Shown one piece after another: positions 27,265 through 36,330 of a DNA stretch of 64,000 nt. A program made the position numbers and the translations under genes. This DNA is from Caballeronia zhejiangensis. Lineage in GTDB: Bacteria > Pseudomonadota > Gammaproteobacteria > Burkholderiales > Burkholderiaceae. The notes below the pieces were generated by a model. That model did no database searches. It saw only the letters and a program-made list of their open reading frames with translations, and was not told the DNA's origin. Positions within the stretch are counted from its first letter, which is position 1. Each line of letters starts with the position of its first letter. The stretch is taken from positions 1 to 64,000 of the forward strand of contig NZ_JFHD01000026.1 of assembly GCF_000698575.1 (NCBI RefSeq), read 5' to 3'.

Positions 27265-27660
27265 TCAGGGCTTCGTGAGCAGCGCTTCCAGATCGGCGAT
27301 GGTGACGGGCTTCGTCAGATGATGATCGAAGCCCGCGTCGAGCGCGCTGCGACGATCGGCATCGCTGCCCCAGCCGGTCAATGCAAGCAGCAGCGCGCTT
27401 CGGGTCGCGTCGCGCTTTCTCATTTCGCGCGCGACGTCGAAGCCGCTCATGCCCGGCAACCCGATATCGAGCACCACAACATCCGGTTTGAAATCGTCGA
27501 GCGATGCGAGTGCGCGCGGGCCGTCATGCTCGGTGCGGACTTCATGGCCGAGCGCTTCGAGCAGCATCGACATGGCAAGCGCCGCATCGACGCTGTCGTC
27601 GACGAGCAGGATGCGGCGGCCCGGCACCGTGCCGCCGCTTGCTTGGGCGGTGGTGTTCAT
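27265..27660 (-). CDS. Single-domain response regulator (orphan receiver)
   Basis: 131 residues from MNTTAQASGGTVPG. It is a lone receiver domain: acidic pair in ILLVDDSVDAA, phosphorylated Asp in VVVLDIGLPGMSG near residue 66, switch Thr in LALTGWGSDAD and Lys in HHLTKPVT. It closely parallels the receiver at 16.9-17.3 kb, sharing the LTGWG and AGFD.HL.KP segments. No kinase is nearby. The longer frame upstream is not receiver-like. Confidence 0.93.
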   Translation of the reverse strand: MNTTAQASGGTVPGRRILLVDDSVDAALAMSMLLEALGHEVRTEHDGPRALASLDDFKPDVVVLDIGLPGMSGFDVAREMRKRDATRSALLLALTGWGSDADRRSALDAGFDHHLTKPVTIADLEALLTKP

Positions 27661-27849
27661 GCAGTTCCCCGTTGCCGTCGTCGCGCGAAAAGGCCAAAGC
27701 GGATGTTCCGACCCTCGCACGACGTTATTGAGATGATTGGGGCAATGTAGCACAGCGGGTTCGCGGGCAAGAAAACGACTCCGCGATCACGCCGCCCGGC
27801 GGCTCTGCTATCGTGAACGTTCCTTCCGCCGCCGTCTCGCACCACAGTC

Positions 27850-28446
27850 ATGTTCGATCTCTTCGACGACATTCCCAAGCCCGACATCGCGTGGCATCCG
27901 GACTGGATCGACGCCGACGCGGCTTGCGATCTGATGGGCGCCCTGATCGCGGAAGTCGCCTGGCAGCAGGACACGATGACCACGCCGGGCGGCCGCGTGC
28001 CGCTGCCGCGCCTGACCGCGTGGCAAGGCGAACCGGACGCGGTCTATGTCTATTCCGGCATCCGCAATGTGCCGCAGCCGTGGACGCCCGCCGTCGCGCA
28101 ACTTCGCGAGCGCGCCGAGGCCGCCTGCGATGCGCGCTTCAACAGCGTGCTGCTCAACCGCTATCGCAGCGGCCTCGACAGCATGGGATGGCATGCCGAC
28201 AAGGAACGCGAACTCGGGCCCGAGCCGGTGATCGCATCGGTGAGTCTCGGCGCGACGCGCACCTTCGAGTTTCGTCACGCGCGCACGCACGCGACGCACA
28301 CGCTCGCGCTCACACACGGCAGCCTGCTCGTGATGCGCGGGCGCACGCAGCGCGAATGGGTGCATCGCGTGCCGAAAGAGCCGGGGGCGCGCGGCGAGCG
28401 CATCAATCTCACTTTCCGCTGGGTCGATGCGTCGAAACGGAAGTAA
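27850..28446 (+). CDS. alkB: AlkB-type 2-oxoglutarate/Fe(II) dioxygenase
   Basis: 198 residues. The iron ligands are seen in GWHADKERELG (HxD) and REWVHRVPKE (distal His), and the 2-oxoglutarate-binding arginines in RINLTFRWV. IASVSLGATRTFEFRH is the conserved substrate-lid strand. The family reverses alkylation damage in nucleic acids. The sequence pattern looks closer to the ALKBH2/3 type than to the enteric AlkB of the adaptive response. It is divergent from a receiver gene and convergent with a ridA-like gene 6 bp away. Confidence 0.92.
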   Translation: MFDLFDDIPKPDIAWHPDWIDADAACDLMGALIAEVAWQQDTMTTPGGRVPLPRLTAWQGEPDAVYVYSGIRNVPQPWTPAVAQLRERAEAACDARFNSVLLNRYRSGLDSMGWHADKERELGPEPVIASVSLGATRTFEFRHARTHATHTLALTHGSLLVMRGRTQREWVHRVPKEPGARGERINLTFRWVDASKRK

Positions 28447-28452
28447 TCGCGC

Positions 28453-28842
28453 TCAAGGACGTTTCGCGACGAAATCGATCTCCACGAGCGCATCGCGCGC
28501 AAGCCCCGTCACGCCGATGCACGTTCGCGCCGGCAGCGGCTTCGGCAGAAAGTACGAGCGATACACCGCGTTCATCGCGTCGTAGTCGCGCTTGAACTCG
28601 GTCAGAAAGATACGCACGCTGACCACATTGTCGAGCGTCAGCCCGACGCCGTTCAGCACGAGAATCAGGTTGTCCATCACGCGGCGCGTCTGCGCGGCGA
28701 CGCCTTCGGGCAACGGCGCGCCGTCGTCGTTCGGATCGGTCGGCATCTGACCGGTGAGAAACACCCAGCCGTCGGCTTCGGCTGCGTGCGAGAAAGGGCC
28801 GACGGGCGTCGGCGCGGCATCGACCATCGTGAATTTCGGCAT
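28453..28842 (-). CDS. RidA family protein
   Basis: 129 residues from MPKFTMVDAAPTPVGP. The YjgF/RidA/UK114 fold is shown by FLTGQMPTDPNDD, VRIFLTEFKRDYDAMNAVYR and the C-terminal LPARTCIGVTGLARDALVEI, which contains the Arg that holds the carboxylate in deaminating members. RidA hydrolyses reactive enamines from amino-acid metabolism; other members have different roles. The reading frame extends 30 codons upstream without family similarity. Confidence 0.92.
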   Translation of the reverse strand: MPKFTMVDAAPTPVGPFSHAAEADGWVFLTGQMPTDPNDDGAPLPEGVAAQTRRVMDNLILVLNGVGLTLDNVVSVRIFLTEFKRDYDAMNAVYRSYFLPKPLPARTCIGVTGLARDALVEIDFVAKRP

Positions 28843-28971
28843 CTGAGTCACTTCGTCTCCCCGTTTTGCGTTCGATATAAAGCAGAACCGGCACGTTAGC
28901 GCGCCAAAATTGCGCGCGCGCCGGCGCCGCATGCGAAGATGGCCCGGCTTACGATTACCTTTTCACACGCG

Positions 28972-29466
28972 ATGCTTCCCTATCCCATTCTCGCCGACGC
29001 CGTGTTGCGCATGCTGGCCGCGATGCTGATCGGCTGCATCATCGGCATCGATCGCGATCTGCACGGCAAGCCGACCGGCATGAAGACGCTCGGGCTCGTG
29101 TCGCTCGGCGCGTGCATCGCGACGATGTGCGCGCAAGGCTTCTCGATGACGCTCTCCAACGACGCCGACGTGTCGCGCGCCGTGCAGGGCATCGTGACGG
29201 GCGTCGGCTTTCTCGGCGCGGGCGTGATCCTGCAGAATCCGCGCGAGAATCGCGTCCGCGGGCTCACGACGGCGGCGTCGATCTGGGTGACGGCGGCGGT
29301 GGGCATCGTCTGCGGACTGGGCGTCTGGAGCCTCGCGTTCATCGCGATGATCCTGATGATCGCGCTGCTCACGATCGGGCGCGTCGTCGAGAAGCGTCTG
29401 TTGCGTCGCTGGATGAGCAAGCCGGAAGACGAACGCCAGAAATACGCGGACGTCGAAGAGGCTTAG
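28972..29466 (+). CDS. MgtC/SapB family membrane protein
   Basis: 164 residues from MLPYPILADAVLRML (an ATG 33 bp upstream is possible). Four membrane segments are seen. MgtC-family motifs are AAMLIGCIIGIDRDLHGKPTGMKT, VGFLGAGVILQ and RGLTTAASIWVTAAVG. The short length, with no C-terminal cytosolic domain, matches the SapB branch. The function is linked to Mg2+-limited growth and ATP-synthase control in pathogens, unproven here. Its stop codon overlaps that of the convergent diguanylate cyclase gene. Confidence 0.92.
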   Translation: MLPYPILADAVLRMLAAMLIGCIIGIDRDLHGKPTGMKTLGLVSLGACIATMCAQGFSMTLSNDADVSRAVQGIVTGVGFLGAGVILQNPRENRVRGLTTAASIWVTAAVGIVCGLGVWSLAFIAMILMIALLTIGRVVEKRLLRRWMSKPEDERQKYADVEEA

Positions 29467-30635
29467 GCGAACGCGTCGGCGGCGGGCGCTTTCACGCGAT
29501 TGCGGCCCGCGACCTTCACGGCATAGAGCAGGCCGTCGGCGCGCGCCATCAGCGATGCGAGCGGCTCGCGCCCGTCCCACATCGCAATGCCCGCGCTGAA
29601 GGTGTAATGCAGCAGGCCGCCGGGCACGGCGCACGGCGTCGCCTCGACGGTCTTGCGCAGCCGCTCGACGAGCGCGGTGACATCGTCGATGCGCGCCGCC
29701 GTGCAGAAAAGACAAAACTCCTCGCCGCCGATACGCCCGAACGCATCGTCTTCGCGAATGCGCGCACGCACGATCGACGCGAAATGGCGCAAGACTTCGT
29801 CGCCCGCCGCGTGACCGTAGCGGTCGTTCACGCTCTTGAAGTGATCGATGTCGATGACCGCGACGAACTCGCGCTCGCCTTCCTGCCGCGCCCGCGCGAG
29901 ACGCTCGCCCGCGCCGGCCAGCAATGCCTTGCGCGAAAGCGCGCCGGTGAGATCGTCGAAGCGCGCAAGCCGTTCGAGCCGCTGCGCGAGACGGTCGTGC
30001 GCCATCATCACGAGGCCGATACACAGCGACGGCAGCACGAGAATGCCGAGCGCGAGAAACGTGATCTGCATCACGCCGGGCTGCAGCAGCGATGTCTGCG
30101 CGGGCGGCTCCACGACGTAGATCGCGCCGCGCACCGTATGGCCGAGCGCGCCGAGCGCCGACGCGCCGGCGACGAACAAGTAGTTATAGCGCGGCCGTTC
30201 CCTCGGACGCTCGATCAACACGCGTCCGGCGATCGCGAAATCGCACGCGGCATGAAACGCCGACACGATCACCACGCGCGCATTCACATCCGGCGTCACA
30301 TACGTGAAGTAGACGATGCCCGCCATCACGCCGAGCCACATGATCCAGCCGGCCCAGCGCTGCGCGGGACGCATGCGAACGTCGAAGAAATCGTTGCAGC
30401 CTTCGTAGATGAGCAGGACCGTCGCGGCGAGCAACTGATTCGCGACGACGATGCCGAGCCACGCCGGCGCCACGTTCTGCACGGCGAAAAGCAAGAGCGA
30501 AACGATTGCGATGACGTTCGCCCCAAGCCAGCGCGGCACGCCCGCAATCGCGTGCGAGAGCAGCGAAATCAGCACCAGTATCGAGAGGATGCTCGACAGC
30601 GCCGTGACGACGAGAATGCTGACGGGACTGAACAT
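29463..30635 (-). CDS. Membrane diguanylate cyclase (GGDEF)
   Basis: 390 residues from MFSPVSILVVTALSSI. Residues 1 to about 210 contain about six membrane helices with no recognised sensory domain name. The GGDEF domain (about 225-385) keeps the active signature as GGEEF, and REDD five residues before it is an RxxD inhibitory site, so feedback by cyclic-di-GMP is likely. DDLTGALSRKALL and IDHFKSVNDRYGHAAGDEVL are standard. A longer frame begins 34 codons upstream. The last codon overlaps the convergent mgtC-like gene. Confidence 0.94.
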   Translation of the reverse strand: MFSPVSILVVTALSSILSILVLISLLSHAIAGVPRWLGANVIAIVSLLLFAVQNVAPAWLGIVVANQLLAATVLLIYEGCNDFFDVRMRPAQRWAGWIMWLGVMAGIVYFTYVTPDVNARVVIVSAFHAACDFAIAGRVLIERPRERPRYNYLFVAGASALGALGHTVRGAIYVVEPPAQTSLLQPGVMQITFLALGILVLPSLCIGLVMMAHDRLAQRLERLARFDDLTGALSRKALLAGAGERLARARQEGEREFVAVIDIDHFKSVNDRYGHAAGDEVLRHFASIVRARIREDDAFGRIGGEEFCLFCTAARIDDVTALVERLRKTVEATPCAVPGGLLHYTFSAGIAMWDGREPLASLMARADGLLYAVKVAGRNRVKAPAADAFA

Positions 30636-30798
30636 CGCTGAAAGTGGACGGGTTATCGCTCGTGCTTTGAGCAAACGACGCCGCACGCGCGGTGCGACGA
30701 AAAGATTCGCTAAAAGGGATTCGCGGCGAAAGAGCACGAGTATCCGACAACACCGACGTGTTTACGGCTCGAATCGGCGTGCCTTGAACAGGTCGACC

Positions 30799-30822
30799 TG
30801 CGTCATGGCGTCGCATGACGCA
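30799..30822. repeat. 9-bp perfect inverted repeat
   Basis: TGCGTCATG and CATGACGCA are separated by GCGTCG. It lies between a terminator and the start of the diguanylate cyclase gene, 164 bp upstream of that start. It may be a protein-binding site or part of a longer RNA structure with the adjacent terminator. Confidence 0.5.
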
Positions 30823-30825
30823 TGT

Positions 30826-30857
30826 AAAAACGCGGCGCAGCCTTTCGGCGCGCCGCG
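30826..30857 (-). terminator. Terminator of the Arg/Trp-rich protein gene
   Basis: On the minus strand an 8-bp stem CGCGGCGC / GCGCCGCG encloses a GCCGAAAGGC mini-hairpin and is followed by five T. It is 26 bp past the stop codon. Confidence 0.8.
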
Positions 30858-30882
30858 TTCGAACGCGGATTCCCGCGCGCTT

Positions 30883-31173
30883 TTACCATTCATGACGCTC
30901 GCGCCAGCGTTGCTCGCGGCGCATCTCGTGATGCCAGCGGCGCTCGCGCCATTCGTGACGACGCCATTCGCGCTCGCGCCAGCGTTCGTCGCGATCGCCG
31001 TATCCATATCCGTAATAGCCGACCGGCACCGCGGGCTGCGCGTACACGGGCTGCGTGTAGACCGGCACGCCGACGCCCACCGCCACATCGACGTGCGCGT
31101 TCGCCGATGCCGATATCGCAAGTGCCGCGAGCCCCGCCAGCCCGATCGCCGTACCAAGAAGTTTCTTCTTCAT
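30883..31173 (-). CDS. Small exported protein with Arg/Trp-rich tail
   Basis: 96 residues from MKKKLLGTAIGLAGLA. A signal peptide ends near SANA-HVD. A tyrosine/glycine/proline stretch (YTQPVYAQPAVPVGYYGYGY) is followed by about 40 residues made almost only of Arg, Glu, Trp and His in loose WRER/HEWRER/WRERHEW repeats. Proteins of this make-up are common, small periplasmic or outer-membrane-associated hypotheticals in Burkholderiales. Function unknown. A Shine-Dalgarno (AAGGAGAAAG) precedes the chosen ATG; a start six codons earlier is less well placed. Confidence 0.75.
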   Translation of the reverse strand: MKKKLLGTAIGLAGLAALAISASANAHVDVAVGVGVPVYTQPVYAQPAVPVGYYGYGYGDRDERWREREWRRHEWRERRWHHEMRREQRWRERHEW

Positions 31174-31298
31174 GCCGCTTTCTCCTTGCACCGAGTGCCG
31201 TGTGAGTCAGTGCAGTCTAGAAAGCGATGACGGATACAGGTGCAACGGGTTTGCCAGAAAGGTAACGTCAGGTAACGGTCAGCGAAAACGAAGGTGTC

Positions 31299-31721
31299 CT
31301 AGCGCACACGCTTGCCGGAACCGTCGATGACGACTTCGCCATCTTCCTTCGTGAACGGCCCCTTCTGCGCTTCGGGCAGGATATCGAGCACGAGCTCCGA
31401 TGGCCGGCACAGCCGCGCGCCCTTCGGCGTATCGACGAACGGACGGTTGATGAGAATCGGATGCGCGAGCATCGCGTCGATGAGTTGTTCGTCGCTGAGG
31501 CTCGGATCGTCGAGGCCGAGTTCGGCGTATGGCGTGCCCTTCTCGCGCAGCGCTTCGCGCACCGACAGTCCCGCGCGCGCGATCAGCGCAACGAGCGTCT
31601 CGCGGCTCGGAGGATGCGTCAGATACTCGATCACCGCCGGCTCGATGCCCGCGTTGCGGATCAGTGCGAGCGTGTTGCGCGAAGTCCCGCACTTCGGGTT
31701 GTGATAGATGGTGACGGTCAT
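31299..31721 (-). CDS. arsC: ArsC-family arsenate reductase-like protein
   Basis: 140 residues from MTVTIYHNPKCGTSR. The catalytic Cys is in HNPKCGTSRNTLALIRNAG near residue 10, on a thioredoxin-like fold; RETLVALIARAGLSVREALR and NRPFVDTPKGARLCRPSE (with the arsenate-contacting Arg) are typical of the glutaredoxin-dependent class. There is no ars operon around it, so it may be a housekeeping or Spx/ArsC-like relative. A longer frame upstream lacks similarity. Confidence 0.9.
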   Translation of the reverse strand: MTVTIYHNPKCGTSRNTLALIRNAGIEPAVIEYLTHPPSRETLVALIARAGLSVREALREKGTPYAELGLDDPSLSDEQLIDAMLAHPILINRPFVDTPKGARLCRPSELVLDILPEAQKGPFTKEDGEVVIDGSGKRVR

Positions 31722-32129
31722 GGCGGCGATGTCCCTGCGTTCGTGGATTAGCCATCGCATTCTAGGCGATGGCGCGATCGACAGCTTCGCGTCACGCACG
31801 CGACCGCGAGCGCCATGCGCGTTCAATTGTCCTGTTCAATCGCGGAGCGACGGCCTATAACGAAGAGTGCAGCGCGGCATGCGTCTTCTGCGGACCCGCG
31901 GGTCCCATTCGCCGGCAAGCGCACCGGCGCTCCGTCTGCATCACATTCGAACAAGTCCGGGAAACCCGCCGCGGCAGCCTCGCCGGGAACCGGCGCCAAT
32001 ATCCGCTCGCCAGCGCCATGCATGGCACATGCAGCACTCGTGGCACGTTCCGTGCGGATCAACGATTCGAATCAGCGAACAGCGTTGCGCGGCGTACACG
32101 CGAACGCGCCTTTCGATCAAGGAGTCGAC
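31722..32129. other. Intergenic region
   Basis: 408 bp between the divergent arsC-like gene and a small exported-protein gene. No supported gene or RNA is seen. A weak -10-like TATAAC lies at 31856-31861, which would leave a leader of about 270 nt. The right end has an AAGGAG ribosome binding site. Confidence 0.4.
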
Positions 32130-32432
32130 ATGAAATCACGTATCGCCATGGCGGCGCTCGCCGCCTCGTTACTCGCCACTGCCGGTCTCGCATCGGCTCA
32201 GCAGTCCTATTACCGCACCGCGCAGGTTCCGGGACAGGCCACCGCCGACACCTGGACCGATCCCGGCGCGCCCGCGCAAAGCGCCATGCAGGGCCAGTCG
32301 ACCGACACGTCCTACGGCGGCTCGCCGATGACACGCGGCGCGGCCGGCGCAACCACGATGGGCACGATGGACAGTCCGGCCTCCAAGCCCTGCACGCGCG
32401 GGCCGCAATGCAATATCTTCTTCGGCCAGTGA
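32130..32432 (+). CDS. Small exported hypothetical protein
   Basis: 100 residues from MKSRIAMAALAASLL, with the AAGGAG site 6 bp upstream. A signal peptide is cleaved near ASA-QQS. The mature part is low-complexity, rich in Ala, Thr, Gly, Gln and Ser, with a C-terminal SKPCTRGPQCNIFFGQ containing two cysteines that could form a disulfide. Function unknown. A much longer frame starts upstream, but only this start gives a signal peptide and a ribosome binding site. Confidence 0.7.
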   Translation: MKSRIAMAALAASLLATAGLASAQQSYYRTAQVPGQATADTWTDPGAPAQSAMQGQSTDTSYGGSPMTRGAAGATTMGTMDSPASKPCTRGPQCNIFFGQ

Positions 32433-32513
32433 ATTCTTTAGACTGCGCCAGCATAGGTGCATGACCCGGCGCGTCCGTTCGGTGAGAACGGACGCGCTTC
32501 CCTTATCCACGGA

Positions 32514-32627
32514 ATGGCCAGCATGCACTGCGACGAATCTCCCGCACCTCTCTTCGACGAAGGCTTCAACCAAGTCGTGACCGAGACGCGCGAGCCGGAC
32601 GGTTCGCTCGATGCCGGCCGGAAGTAA
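32514..32627 (+). CDS. Possible 37-residue protein
   Basis: A short frame starting MASMHCDESPAPLFDEG, overlapping the first possible ATG of the DUF72 gene. It is acidic and has no signal or membrane segment. Its placement directly before the DUF72 gene would suit a leader or small partner, but nothing beyond an open frame supports it. Confidence 0.25.
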   Translation: MASMHCDESPAPLFDEGFNQVVTETREPDGSLDAGRK

Positions 32628-32634
32628 GCGCGCG

Positions 32635-33450
32635 ATGGCCACCTCGAAAAGCAAGACCGCGCGCATTCGCGTCGGCGTCGGCGGATGGACGTTCGAGCCG
32701 TGGCGCGGCATGTTCTATCCGGACGATCTGCCGCAAAAGCGCGAACTCGAATACGCGAGCCGCGCGCTGACGTCCATCGAAGTGAACGGCACGTTCTACG
32801 GCGCGCAAAAGCCCGCGACGTTCATCAAGTGGCGCGACGAAACGCCCGACGACTTCGTGTTCTCGCTGAAGGCGCCGCGCTACGCGACGAATCGCCGGGT
32901 GCTCGCCGAAGCGGGCGATACCATCGAGCGATTCTTCGGCAGCGGCGTACTCGAACTGAAGGACAAGCTCGGCCCGATCAACTGGCAATTCGCGCCGACC
33001 AAGAAGTTCGATCCGGAGGACTTCGAACGCTTTCTCGAACTGCTGCCCGCGAAAGTGGAAGGCCGCGCGATTCGTCACGCGGTCGAAGTTCGGCACGAGA
33101 GCTTTTGCGATGCGGCCTTCGTTGCGCTCGCGCGGAAGCATCGCGTCGCGGTGGTCATCGCGGGGGATTCGAAGTATCCGCAAATCGCGGATATCACCGC
33201 GCCGTTCGTCTATGCGCGCATCATGGGCACGACCGACAAGCAGGCGAAGGGCTATGCGAAAGCGGCGCTCGATCGCTGGGCCGAGCGCGCGAAGACGTGG
33301 TCGTCGGGCGGCTCGCCGGACGACTTGCAGACCTTCGGCAAGGCTGCGCCGAAAGCCGCATCGCGCGATGTGTTTCTCTACGTCATCAGCGGATTCAAGG
33401 AGCGCAATCCCGCGGCGGCGATCGCGCTCATCGAACGTCTGAAAGGCTAA
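32635..33450 (+). CDS. DUF72 (YecE-like) protein
   Basis: 271 residues from MATSKSKTARIRVGVG; an ATG eight codons upstream is possible. The DUF72 TIM-barrel family is recognised from RVGVGGWTFEPWRGMFYP, YASRALTSIEVNGTFYG, FVFSLKAPRYATNRRVL and AIRHAVEVRHESFCDAAF. The biochemical role is not established. The gene is convergent with gudD, with only 7 bp between stop codons. Confidence 0.92.
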   Translation: MATSKSKTARIRVGVGGWTFEPWRGMFYPDDLPQKRELEYASRALTSIEVNGTFYGAQKPATFIKWRDETPDDFVFSLKAPRYATNRRVLAEAGDTIERFFGSGVLELKDKLGPINWQFAPTKKFDPEDFERFLELLPAKVEGRAIRHAVEVRHESFCDAAFVALARKHRVAVVIAGDSKYPQIADITAPFVYARIMGTTDKQAKGYAKAALDRWAERAKTWSSGGSPDDLQTFGKAAPKAASRDVFLYVISGFKERNPAAAIALIERLKG

Positions 33451-33462
33451 AGAACCTTTAGC
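33446..33462. terminator. Hairpin spanning both stop codons of DUF72 gene and gudD
   Basis: The 7-bp inverted repeat GCTAAAG / CTTTAGC with loop AAC covers both convergent stop codons. It lacks a good T run on either strand, so its role as a terminator is doubtful. Confidence 0.35.
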
Positions 33463-34789
33463 GGACGAGGCACGGCTTCTTGTTGTCGAACTTCCAGTTC
33501 GGAATCAGATATTGCATCGCGACGCCGTCGTCGCGCGCGCCGAGTCCATGCTGCTTGTACAGTTCGTGCGCCCTCTCGACTTCGTCCATATCCAGTTCGA
33601 CGCCCAGGCCCGGCGCTTCCGGCACCTTCACTTTCCCGCCGACGATCTGGAGCGGATCGCGCGTCAAACGCTGGCCGTCCTGCCAGATCCAGTGCGTGTC
33701 GATAGCGGTGATCTTGCCCGGCGCGGCAGCGGCGACGTGCGTGAACATCGCGAGCGACACGTCGAAGTGATTATTCGAATGCGAGCCCCACGTCAGGCCC
33801 CAGTCGTTGCACATCTGCGCGACGCGCACCGAGCCTTGCATCGTCCAGAAATGCGGATCGGCGAGCGGAATGTCGACCGATTGCAACTGGATCGCATGAC
33901 CCATCTGACGCCAGTCCGTCGCGATCATGTTCGTCGCCGTCGGCAGGCCGGTCGCGCGGCGGAATTCCGCCATCACTTCGCGGCCGGAGTAGCCGTTTTC
34001 CGCGCCGCACGGATCTTCCGCGTAGGCGAGCACGTCGTGCTTGTCGCGGCACAGGCGGATCGCTTCGGCCAAGGACCACGCGCCGTTCGGATCGAGCGTC
34101 ACGCGCGCATCCGGAAAACGCTCGGCGAGCGCCGTGACGGCTTCGATTTCCGCATCGCCCGCCAGCACGCCGCCCTTCAGCTTGAAATCGTTGAAGCCAT
34201 AGCGCGCTTGTGCCGCTTCGGCCAGACGCACGACCGCCTCAGGCGTCAGCGCGACTTCGGTACGCACGCGGTCCCAATCGTCCTTGCCGTCCGCGCCGGA
34301 CGCATACGGCAGATCCGTCTTGTGGCGATCGCCGATGTAGAACAGATAGCCGAGCATTTCCACTTCATCGCGCTGCTGGCCTTCGCCGAGCAAGGCCGCG
34401 ACGGGCACGCCGAGATGCTTGCCGAGCAGGTCGAGCAGCGCGGCTTCGAGCGCGGTGACGGCGTGGATCGTCGTGCGCAGATCGAAGGTTTGCAGGCCGC
34501 GGCCGCCCGCGTCGCGATCGGCGAACTTCGTGCGGACCTGATTCAGCACCGCATGCAGATTGCCGACCGATTGTCCGACGACGAGCGAGCGCGCATCGTC
34601 GATCGTCTGGCGGATGTTCTCGCCGCCCGGCACTTCGCCGACGCCCGTGTTGCCCGCGCTGTCCGTCAGGATCACGAGATTGCGCGTGAAGAACGGACCG
34701 TGCGCGCCGGACAGGTTCATGAGCATGCTGTCGCGGCCCGCGACCGGCACGACGCGCAATTCGGTGACTTTCGGAGTGTTCGTGGACAT
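33458..34789 (-). CDS. gudD: Glucarate dehydratase
   Basis: 443 residues from [16 protein letters not shown]. It dehydrates D-glucarate to 5-keto-4-deoxy-D-glucarate. It is an enolase-superfamily enzyme: the N-terminal capping domain covers about 1-130, then a TIM barrel with the catalytic Lys in [13 protein letters not shown], metal ligands in [27 protein letters not shown] and TNMIATDW, and the catalytic His in [14 protein letters not shown]. The reading frame runs on upstream through the transporter gene in another phase; the ATG at 34789 gives the family start. It lies 35 bp after gudP. Confidence 0.97.
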   Translation of the reverse strand: MSTNTPKVTELRVVPVAGRDSMLMNLSGAHGPFFTRNLVILTDSAGNTGVGEVPGGENIRQTIDDARSLVVGQSVGNLHAVLNQVRTKFADRDAGGRGLQTFDLRTTIHAVTALEAALLDLLGKHLGVPVAALLGEGQQRDEVEMLGYLFYIGDRHKTDLPYASGADGKDDWDRVRTEVALTPEAVVRLAEAAQARYGFNDFKLKGGVLAGDAEIEAVTALAERFPDARVTLDPNGAWSLAEAIRLCRDKHDVLAYAEDPCGAENGYSGREVMAEFRRATGLPTATNMIATDWRQMGHAIQLQSVDIPLADPHFWTMQGSVRVAQMCNDWGLTWGSHSNNHFDVSLAMFTHVAAAAPGKITAIDTHWIWQDGQRLTRDPLQIVGGKVKVPEAPGLGVELDMDEVERAHELYKQHGLGARDDGVAMQYLIPNWKFDNKKPCLVR

Positions 34790-34824
34790 GAGCGTGATCC
34801 TTCCCAGAGAGGTTGAAGCGGGTT

Positions 34825-36204
34825 TCAGTGCGCGCCTTGATGCGCGACGTGGCCGTCCGGCGTGCGATCCGAGCGGCGGTTGCGCGTGAAGAAGACCGCG
34901 ACCGCCGCGATCAGCGATGCGACGCCGAGGCCGTACAAGCCGCCCGACACCGAGCCCGTATGTTGTTGAAGATAGCCGAAGGTCGCAGGCGCGAAGAAAC
35001 CGCCGAGATTGCCGACCGAGTTGATGAGCGCGAGCACGCCAGCCGCGACGCGCGCATCGAGATAGCCTTGCGGAATCGGCCAGAACAGCGACGACGCCGC
35101 CTTGAAGCCGATCGCGGAGAAGCAGATGGCGACGAACGACAGCACCGCGTTGCCGGTCGTCGATGCGAACAGGCCACATGCCGCGATCACGAGCGCCACG
35201 GCGACCCACGCCTGCTGGAAGCGCCAGCGCGCGGAGAGCAGCGCGAAGCAGTACATCGCGACGATCGCGATCATCCACGGAATCGTGTTGTAGAGGCCGA
35301 CCTGGAAATCGGTGAGGCCGCCCATCTTGCGGATGATCGTCGGCAGCCAGAAGGTTGCGGCGTAAATCGTGAGCTGAATCGCGAAATACATGAAGCAGAA
35401 CAGCACGATCTGCGGATCTTTCAGCAGCTTGATCGCGGGAATGTGGCCGCCGGTGGCCGCTTCGCGTTCCGCCTGTTCGGATGCGATCGCGTTTTGCAGC
35501 GCGCGTTGCTCGTCGACGGAGAGCCAGTGAGCATCGCTGATGCGCGATTTCAGCAGCATCCAGCTCACGCCGCACAGGATGACGGAGAACCCGCCTTCGA
35601 TCAGAAACATCCACTGCCAGCCGTGCAGGCCGAGACCGCGAATCGACAGCAGACCGCCCGTGATCGGGCCGGACAGAATCGATGCGAACGCCGAGCCGCC
35701 GAGGAAAATCGCGATCGCCTTGCCGCGTTCCTTCTGCGGCAGCCATTGCGTGAAGTAATAGATGACGCCCGGAAAGAATCCCGCTTCCGCGACGCCCAGG
35801 AGAAAGCGCAGCACGTAGAACGACGTTTCGTTCTGCACGAAGGCCATCATCGCCGCGACGACGCCCCACGTACCCATGATGCGCGTGAGCCACGCGCGCG
35901 CGCCGTACTTCTGCATCAGCACGTTGGACGGCACTTCGAACAGCGCATAGCCGATGAAAAACAAACCGCTGCCGAGACCGTACGCCGCCGCGCCGATGCC
36001 GAGATCGGTCTGCAAATGCGAGCTCACGAAACCGACGTTCACGCGATCGATGTAGTTCGCGATGAACATGATGAGGAACAAGGGCAGCACATGGCGCTTG
36101 ACCTTGGCGCTGGCCGATTCGAGCAGATCGGCGGCTGGCGTGGCGGGAATCGTGTTCAAGGGATGTCTCCGGATCGCGTCTCGTGGTACGTTGTCTGATG
36201 ACAT
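34825..36204 (-). CDS. gudP: MFS transporter, probable D-glucarate permease
   Basis: 459 residues with twelve membrane segments. It belongs to the anion:cation symporter (ACS) branch of the [42 protein letters not shown] and [21 protein letters not shown]. Position directly before gudD and within a glucarate gene set supports glucarate (or galactarate) import; the exact sugar acid is inferred from context. A GTTGTCGGACGT-like site lies about 130 bp upstream of the start. Confidence 0.9.
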   Translation of the reverse strand: MSSDNVPRDAIRRHPLNTIPATPAADLLESASAKVKRHVLPLFLIMFIANYIDRVNVGFVSSHLQTDLGIGAAAYGLGSGLFFIGYALFEVPSNVLMQKYGARAWLTRIMGTWGVVAAMMAFVQNETSFYVLRFLLGVAEAGFFPGVIYYFTQWLPQKERGKAIAIFLGGSAFASILSGPITGGLLSIRGLGLHGWQWMFLIEGGFSVILCGVSWMLLKSRISDAHWLSVDEQRALQNAIASEQAEREAATGGHIPAIKLLKDPQIVLFCFMYFAIQLTIYAATFWLPTIIRKMGGLTDFQVGLYNTIPWMIAIVAMYCFALLSARWRFQQAWVAVALVIAACGLFASTTGNAVLSFVAICFSAIGFKAASSLFWPIPQGYLDARVAAGVLALINSVGNLGGFFAPATFGYLQQHTGSVSGGLYGLGVASLIAAVAVFFTRNRRSDRTPDGHVAHQGAH

Positions 36205-36330
36205 TGTATGGCGAGATGCTTTCGGGGGCCAATCACGTGTTTACCCTTTCTCGGCTCTAGGCTTGTCGTATATGGCTTACACGCCGATGGACACCGAGCG
36301 CATGTTCGGACGCTGGCCTTCTAAACTAGG

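Larger units (their letters stand above)
30636..30882. other. Intergenic region with inverted repeat and terminator
   Basis: 247 bp between the diguanylate cyclase start and the stop of the Arg/Trp-rich protein gene, both on the minus strand. It contains a 9-bp inverted repeat TGCGTCATG / CATGACGCA (30799-30822) and the terminator of the upstream gene. No gene is seen. Confidence 0.5.

Noticed and set aside
31299-31721. An arsenic-resistance operon
   Set aside because: Only the ArsC-like gene is present; no arsR, arsB or acr3 gene is nearby.
33458-36232. A 924-codon open frame running through gudD and antisense-phase of gudP
   Set aside because: Only the last 443 codons encode a recognisable protein (GudD). 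The upstream part is an alternate phase of the transporter gene, rich in Arg and His as expected of high-GC shadow frames.
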